NCBI RefSeq assembly: GCF_000972785.3
Contig: NZ_CP011253.3
Location: 3,162,001 to 3,226,000 of the forward strand
Length of the DNA stretch: 64,000 nucleotides
Source: Pandoraea oxalativorans
Lineage (GTDB): Bacteria > Pseudomonadota > Gammaproteobacteria > Burkholderiales > Burkholderiaceae
Reading direction: 5' to 3'
Part shown: in pieces, positions 59,441 through 64,000 of the stretch
Position numbering within the stretch: position 1 is the first letter of the stretch
Layout of the letters: each line of letters begins with the position of its first letter
The notes under the pieces: generated by a model
The model's database searches: none
The model's input: only the letters and a program-made list of their open reading frames with translations
Told to the model about the DNA's origin: nothing
Translations under genes and position numbers: made by a program

Positions 59441-61792
59441 ATGACGCAAAACGTAGCCCTTCAGATCGTTCAACGCATTGCCGCCGAACTTAACGTGCAG
59501 CCGCGTCAGGTCGCCGCCGCCGTGCAACTCCTGGACGAAGGCGCCACCGTGCCCTTCATCGCTCGCTATCGTAAGGAAGTGACCGATAACCTCGATGACA
59601 CGCAACTGCGTAATCTGGAAGAGCGCCTGCTGTATCTGCGCGAACTGGAAGACCGCCGTGGCGCGATTCTCGCGAGCATCGAAGAGCAAGGCAAGCTGAC
59701 CGACGAACTGCGCACTGCCATCGTGGCGGCGGAAACGAAGCAGACGCTCGAAGACCTTTACCTCCCCTACAAGCAGAAGCGCCGCACCCGCGCGCAAATC
59801 GCCCGCGAAGCCGGCCTCGAGCCCCTCGCGCAGGCGCTGCTCGCCGATCCGACGCTCGACCCGCAAGTCGAAGCCGCCAGGTTCGTCGACGCCGAGAAGG
59901 GCGTGGCCGACGGGAAGGCCGCCCTCGATGGCGCACGCGACATCCTGTCGGAACAATTCGGCGAAACCGCCGAACTCCTCGGCAAATTGCGCGACTACCT
60001 CTGGAATCAGGGCGTGGTCTCGTCGAAGGTCGTCGAAGGCAAGGAAAGCGAGGAAGGCGAAAAATTCCGCGATTACTACGACTACGCCGAACCGCTCTCT
60101 GCGGTGCCGTCGCACCGCGCGCTCGCGCTCTTCCGCGGTCGTAACCTCGGCATTCTGATGGTCAAGCTGGGCCTTGGCGAAGAACTCGACGCACAGGTCC
60201 CGCATCCGTGTGAGGGTGTGATCGCCGGTCATTTTGGCATTCGCCAGCAGAACCGCGCCGCCGACAAGTGGCTGGGCGACGTCTGCCGCTGGAGCTGGCG
60301 CGTGAAGGTGCAGCCGCACCTCGAATTGGAACTGCTCACGCAGATTCGTGAAAGCGCCGAGAGCGAAGCTATTCGAGTGTTCGCTCGCAACCTCAAGGCG
60401 CTGCTGCTCGCCGCGCCCGCCGGTCCGAAGGGCGTGATCGGTCTGGACCCGGGTCTGCGTACCGGCGTGAAGGTGGCGGTGGTCGATGCGACCGGCAAGC
60501 TGCTCGGCACCGACACGATCTATCCGCACGAACCGCGCCGCGACTGGGACGGCTCGCTCGCCCGTCTGTCGAAGATTGCCGCCGCGACCGGCGCGCAACT
60601 CGTCAGCATCGGCAACGGCACGGCCTCGCGGGAGACGGACAAGCTCGCGCTGGAACTGATCAAGCGCCATCCCGAACTGAAGCTGCAAAAGATCGTGGTA
60701 TCGGAAGCCGGCGCATCGGTGTACTCGGCCTCCGAATTCGCGGCGAAGGAATTCCCGGAACTGGACGTGTCGCTGCGCGGCGCCGTCTCGATTGCCCGCC
60801 GTCTGCAAGATCCGCTGGCCGAACTCGTCAAGATCGAGCCGAAGGCCATCGGCGTGGGCCAGTATCAGCACGACGTGAACCAGCGCGAACTGGCACGTAT
60901 GCTGGACGCCGTCGTCGAGGATTGCGTGAACGCCGTGGGCGTGGACGTCAACACGGCATCGGCCCCGCTGCTCGCCCGCGTGTCGGGGCTGAACAGCACG
61001 CTCGCGAAGAACATCGTGGACTTCCGCGACAGCAACGGCCCGTTCCCCAACCGCGAAGCGCTCAAGAAGGTGCCGCGTCTGGGCGACAAGACGTTCGAAC
61101 AGGCCGCGGGCTTCCTGCGCGTGAACGGCGGCGACAATCCGCTGGATCGTTCGTCGGTTCACCCGGAAGCGTACCCGGTCGTCGAGCGCATTCTCGCCAA
61201 GATCAAGAAGACCATTGGCGATGTGATGGGCAACGGTTCGGTCGTGCGCAGTGTGTCGCCGACGGAATTCGTCGACGAGCGTTTCGGTCTGCCAACGGTC
61301 AAGGACATCCTGACCGAACTCGAAAAGCCGGGTCGCGACCCGCGCCCCGAGTTCAAGACCGCGACGTTCCAGGACGGCGTCGAGAAGCTGACCGACCTGA
61401 AGCCTGGCATGCAGCTCGAAGGCGTGGTCACGAACGTGGCCGCCTTCGGCGCGTTCATCGATATCGGCGTGCATCAGGACGGTCTGGTTCACGTCTCCGC
61501 CATGTCGACGAAGTTCATCAAGGATCCGCACGAAGTCGTGAAGGCTGGCGATATCGTGAAGGTCAAGGTGCTCGAAGTCGATCCGCGCCGTCAGCGTATT
61601 TCGCTCACCATGCGTCTGAACGACGATCTGCCGGTGGCCGGTGCGAGCGATCGCCTGAGCAGCGGTGGTGGCGCGGGGGGGCGCGGTGCCAGCAGTGGTG
61701 CTCACCGTGGTGGCAATGGCGGCGGTGGCCGTCAGCGCGAGCCGGAAACGGTCAATGCCATGGCTGCCGCTTTCGCCAAGCTCAAGCGCTGA
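59441..61792 (+). CDS. tex: Tex-family S1 RNA-binding transcription accessory protein
   Basis: A 783-residue protein with the full Tex order: N-terminal helical region ([27 protein letters not shown]), YqgF/RNase H-like domain ([18 protein letters not shown]), helix-hairpin-helix pair ([45 protein letters not shown]) and a C-terminal S1 domain ([34 protein letters not shown]), ending in a Gly/Arg/Ser-rich tail. It influences transcription and stress tolerance in several bacteria. Confidence 0.95.
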   Translation: MTQNVALQIVQRIAAELNVQPRQVAAAVQLLDEGATVPFIARYRKEVTDNLDDTQLRNLEERLLYLRELEDRRGAILASIEEQGKLTDELRTAIVAAETKQTLEDLYLPYKQKRRTRAQIAREAGLEPLAQALLADPTLDPQVEAARFVDAEKGVADGKAALDGARDILSEQFGETAELLGKLRDYLWNQGVVSSKVVEGKESEEGEKFRDYYDYAEPLSAVPSHRALALFRGRNLGILMVKLGLGEELDAQVPHPCEGVIAGHFGIRQQNRAADKWLGDVCRWSWRVKVQPHLELELLTQIRESAESEAIRVFARNLKALLLAAPAGPKGVIGLDPGLRTGVKVAVVDATGKLLGTDTIYPHEPRRDWDGSLARLSKIAAATGAQLVSIGNGTASRETDKLALELIKRHPELKLQKIVVSEAGASVYSASEFAAKEFPELDVSLRGAVSIARRLQDPLAELVKIEPKAIGVGQYQHDVNQRELARMLDAVVEDCVNAVGVDVNTASAPLLARVSGLNSTLAKNIVDFRDSNGPFPNREALKKVPRLGDKTFEQAAGFLRVNGGDNPLDRSSVHPEAYPVVERILAKIKKTIGDVMGNGSVVRSVSPTEFVDERFGLPTVKDILTELEKPGRDPRPEFKTATFQDGVEKLTDLKPGMQLEGVVTNVAAFGAFIDIGVHQDGLVHVSAMSTKFIKDPHEVVKAGDIVKVKVLEVDPRRQRISLTMRLNDDLPVAGASDRLSSGGGAGGRGASSGAHRGGNGGGGRQREPETVNAMAAAFAKLKR

Positions 61793-61816
61793 TCGCAACG
61801 CCTTCAGCACAAAGAA

Positions 61817-61844
61817 AAGCCCGCTCGGTTCGAGCGGGCTTTTT
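61817..61844. terminator. Bidirectional terminator between tex and kup
   Basis: Stem GCCCGCTCG-GTT-CGAGCGGGC, with A-rich left flank and T5 right flank, between convergent genes. Confidence 0.85.
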
Positions 61845-61876
61845 GACGTCCGATCTGTCGATCTGCCGATTAACCG

Positions 61877-63769
61877 TCAGATCTCGATTTTCGTCCCCAG
61901 CTCAACCACGCGGTTGGCGGGAATACTGAAGAAGTCCGTCGGCTTGGCAGCGTTCTGGTGCATCCAGGCAAACAGACGTTCGCGCCAGATCGACATCCCC
62001 GGCAGCTTGGTCGGCACGACCGTCTCGCGCGCCAGGAAGAACGACGTATCCATCAACTCGAAGTGCATGTCCGTCTTCTCTTCGAGCAGATGCAGCACTT
62101 CCTTCACGTCCGGCGTCTCGTTGAAGCCGAACGTCGCGACCACGCTGTACAACCCGCCGGTATGGTCCTTGACCTCGATGCGGCTACCGTCTTCGGCGTA
62201 GGGCACGTCAAGCGTGCGGAACGTCAGAAAGATCGTGCGCTCATGCAGAATACGGTTGTGCTTGAGGTTGTGCAGCAGGCTCACCGGGACCAGCGTGTTG
62301 CCGCCCGTCAGATAAATGGCGGTACCGGCCACACGATGCGGCGGGTGTGCCAGCAGCCCTTGCAGGAACGGGCCCAGCGGAATCCCGTCGGCGGCCGTGC
62401 GCTCACGCAGCAACTGACGGCCCTTGTGCCACGTCATCAGCATGAAGAACAGGAACGCGCCAAGCGCCAGCGGCAGCCAGCCGCCCTCTTCGACCTTGAT
62501 CAGGTTCGCGCCGAAGAACGCGAAGTCGACGACAAGGAAGCCTGTGATGATGAGCGCCACGAGGAACTTGTTCCAGTTCCAGACCTTGACCATGACCACG
62601 CACGCGAGAATCGTCGTAATGACCATCGTCGTCGTCACCGCAATCCCGTACGCCGCCGCCAGATTGCTCGACGACTTGAACGCCAGCACGATCCAGATGA
62701 TCACCAACAGCAGCGACCAGTTGATGACCGGCATGTAGATCTGACCGATCTCGCGATCCGACGTATGCAGAATCTTCATGCGCGGCACGTAGCCGAGCTG
62801 AATCGCCTGACTGGTGAGCGAGAACGCCCCCGAAATCACGGCCTGCGACGCGATGACGGTTGCGGCGGTCGCCACAATCACCAGCGGCAGCAGCGCCCAG
62901 TCCGGCGCGAGCAGGAAGAACGGGTTCTCGATGGCCTTTGGATTGGACAGCAGCAATGCGCCCTGACCGAAGTAGTTCAGCGCCAGCGCCGGGAAGACGA
63001 GGAACGACCACGCGAAGCGAATCGGACGAATGCCGAAGTGGCCCATATCCGCATACAGCGCTTCTGCACCGGTCAGCACCAGGAACACCGAGCCGAGCAC
63101 GATGTACGCTTGCAGCGCGTGCGTGCGAATGAAGTGAATGCCGTAGTAGGGATTGATCGCCTTGATGATCTCGGGCGCGAGCACCATGTTGTACACGCCT
63201 AGCACGCCGAGAATCACAAACCAGACCACCATGACGGGACCGAACAGACGGCCGACCTTGGCAGTCCCTGATTTCTGCATCGAGAACAGAATGATCAGGA
63301 TGACGATGGTAATCGGCAGTACGAAGCGCGAGAGCGACGGCGCCGCGATCTCCAACCCTTCCACCGCCGACATCACGGAGATGGCCGGTGTGATTACCGC
63401 ATCCCCGTAGAACATACAGGCGCCGAACATCCCCAGCATCATCAGGACGGTGGCCCACCGGCTGCCTGCCCGCACGCTGCGCAGGCTGAGCGCCATGAGC
63501 GCCAGCACGCCGCCTTCGCCACGGTTGTCGGCACGCATCACGAACAACACATACTTCAGGGACACGACGATCACCAGCGCCCAGAACAGCAGCGAGATGA
63601 TGCCGAACACGGCCTGCTGATTAAACGGAATGCCGTGCTGCGGATCGAAACATTCCTTGAGCGCATAGAGCGGGCTGGTGCCGATATCGCCGAAGACCAC
63701 GCCGATGGCCGCCACCATGAGCGCGGGCATGGCCTGAGGGCGCTGCCCGTGTCGAATGTTTTGCGTCAT
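61877..63769 (-). CDS. kup: KUP-type potassium:proton symporter
   Basis: A 630-residue K+ uptake protein. About 12 TM helices occupy residues 15-450; the signature [19 protein letters not shown] begins TM1 and [17 protein letters not shown] is present. A C-terminal cytosolic domain ends with [18 protein letters not shown]...[16 protein letters not shown], typical of Kup/TrkD. ATG 63769 matches the family N-terminus. Confidence 0.95.
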   Translation of the reverse strand: MTQNIRHGQRPQAMPALMVAAIGVVFGDIGTSPLYALKECFDPQHGIPFNQQAVFGIISLLFWALVIVVSLKYVLFVMRADNRGEGGVLALMALSLRSVRAGSRWATVLMMLGMFGACMFYGDAVITPAISVMSAVEGLEIAAPSLSRFVLPITIVILIILFSMQKSGTAKVGRLFGPVMVVWFVILGVLGVYNMVLAPEIIKAINPYYGIHFIRTHALQAYIVLGSVFLVLTGAEALYADMGHFGIRPIRFAWSFLVFPALALNYFGQGALLLSNPKAIENPFFLLAPDWALLPLVIVATAATVIASQAVISGAFSLTSQAIQLGYVPRMKILHTSDREIGQIYMPVINWSLLLVIIWIVLAFKSSSNLAAAYGIAVTTTMVITTILACVVMVKVWNWNKFLVALIITGFLVVDFAFFGANLIKVEEGGWLPLALGAFLFFMLMTWHKGRQLLRERTAADGIPLGPFLQGLLAHPPHRVAGTAIYLTGGNTLVPVSLLHNLKHNRILHERTIFLTFRTLDVPYAEDGSRIEVKDHTGGLYSVVATFGFNETPDVKEVLHLLEEKTDMHFELMDTSFFLARETVVPTKLPGMSIWRERLFAWMHQNAAKPTDFFSIPANRVVELGTKIEI

Positions 63770-64000
63770 AAGGTTTGGGTAATCGCTTTATTGCGCTGCA
63801 CAAAATGGGCGCTATTCTAACTGGGCGCCGGTTCCCTCGCCAGTCCGGGCAGATGCTGAGCGACGGACCTGTTACATGACATGCTTAGCTAGGATATGAC
63901 GAGCCGCGCGCCGTGACCAGTCCCGCACGGCAAGGGTTTTGCCCGACCTTGGCGCACGTAGGATGGCCGGAGCGGCACCGCTTTTCGAGTTGCAAATGCG
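63770..64000. other. Upstream region of kup to the window end
   Basis: 231 bp with no supported gene. A minus-strand TAGAAT at about 63818-63813 could be the kup -10 box. Confidence 0.35.

Noticed and set aside
59393..61810. 805-codon open frame antisense to tex
   Set aside because: Same composition artefact; it covers the whole tex gene and has no recognisable motif.
1..64000. CRISPR arrays or prophage
   Set aside because: No regularly spaced repeats of 24-40 bp and no phage structural, integrase or lysis genes seen; tandem repeats present are 9-11 bp without spacers.

Overview
The window is high-GC chromosomal DNA that reads as a beta-proteobacterium of the family Burkholderiaceae. The support is a complete phaC-phaA-phaB-phaR polyhydroxybutyrate locus with a BktB-type thiolase nearby, an AhpC/AhpD pair, and housekeeping proteins (Mfd, RluD, BamD, Tex, Kup, IspD/IspF, RimO) of Burkholderia/Pandoraea/Cupriavidus type. 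Pandoraea is my best guess at genus, from overall impression only; no rRNA or species marker is present.

Layout. 1-1.5 kb: 3' end of a membrane-protein gene, then a type I methionine aminopeptidase gene coupled to a ParD-like antitoxin-family gene whose promoter carries an inverted repeat. 1.8-6 kb: a DUF2946 gene and a TonB-dependent receptor gene split by an IS1111-group (IS110 family) element that ends a few bases before the receptor start codon. 6.1-11.3 kb: pirin, a DHA2 drug exporter with a divergent LysR regulator and a palindromic operator candidate, an unknown protein, an SMR guanidinium exporter behind a guanidine-II riboswitch, and an orphan nuoA. 11.3-17 kb: a non-coding stretch with two minus-strand hairpin terminators, tRNA-Leu(UAG), a squalene/phytoene synthase-family gene, and an exported DUF1501/DUF1800 pair. 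17-22.3 kb: an OmpR/EnvZ-type two-component system, ahpC-ahpD behind an OxyR-like site, and ispD-ispF. 22.4-34.4 kb: mfd, an ArgE-type M20 deacetylase, an ISL3-family element with exact 8-bp target duplications, then a probable amino-acid catabolic cluster (MHS transporter, PLP dehydratase, ornithine cyclodeaminase-family reductase, cysteine hydrolase, GlxA-type regulator).

34.4-40.4 kb holds the least familiar content: two large adjacent ORFs (513 and 1462 codons) that may be one ~2000-residue toxin-like protein split by a -1 frame change at a G5 tract. 40.6-51.6 kb is core metabolism: serB, metC, bktB, kdgK, rimO and phaCABR. 51.8-64 kb: a small membrane protein, pgeF/rluD, bamD, a GATase, a DinG-type helicase, a YdcH-like small protein, an exported coiled-coil protein, tex and kup.

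The most notable signals are the IS1111-type element with its predicted guide RNA and its placement against the receptor start, the split 34-40 kb giant ORF pair with internal duplication, the guanidine-II riboswitch with a visible anti-Shine-Dalgarno switch, the orphan nuoA, the ParD-like/map operon, and recurring 9-bp (three-codon) tandem repeats.
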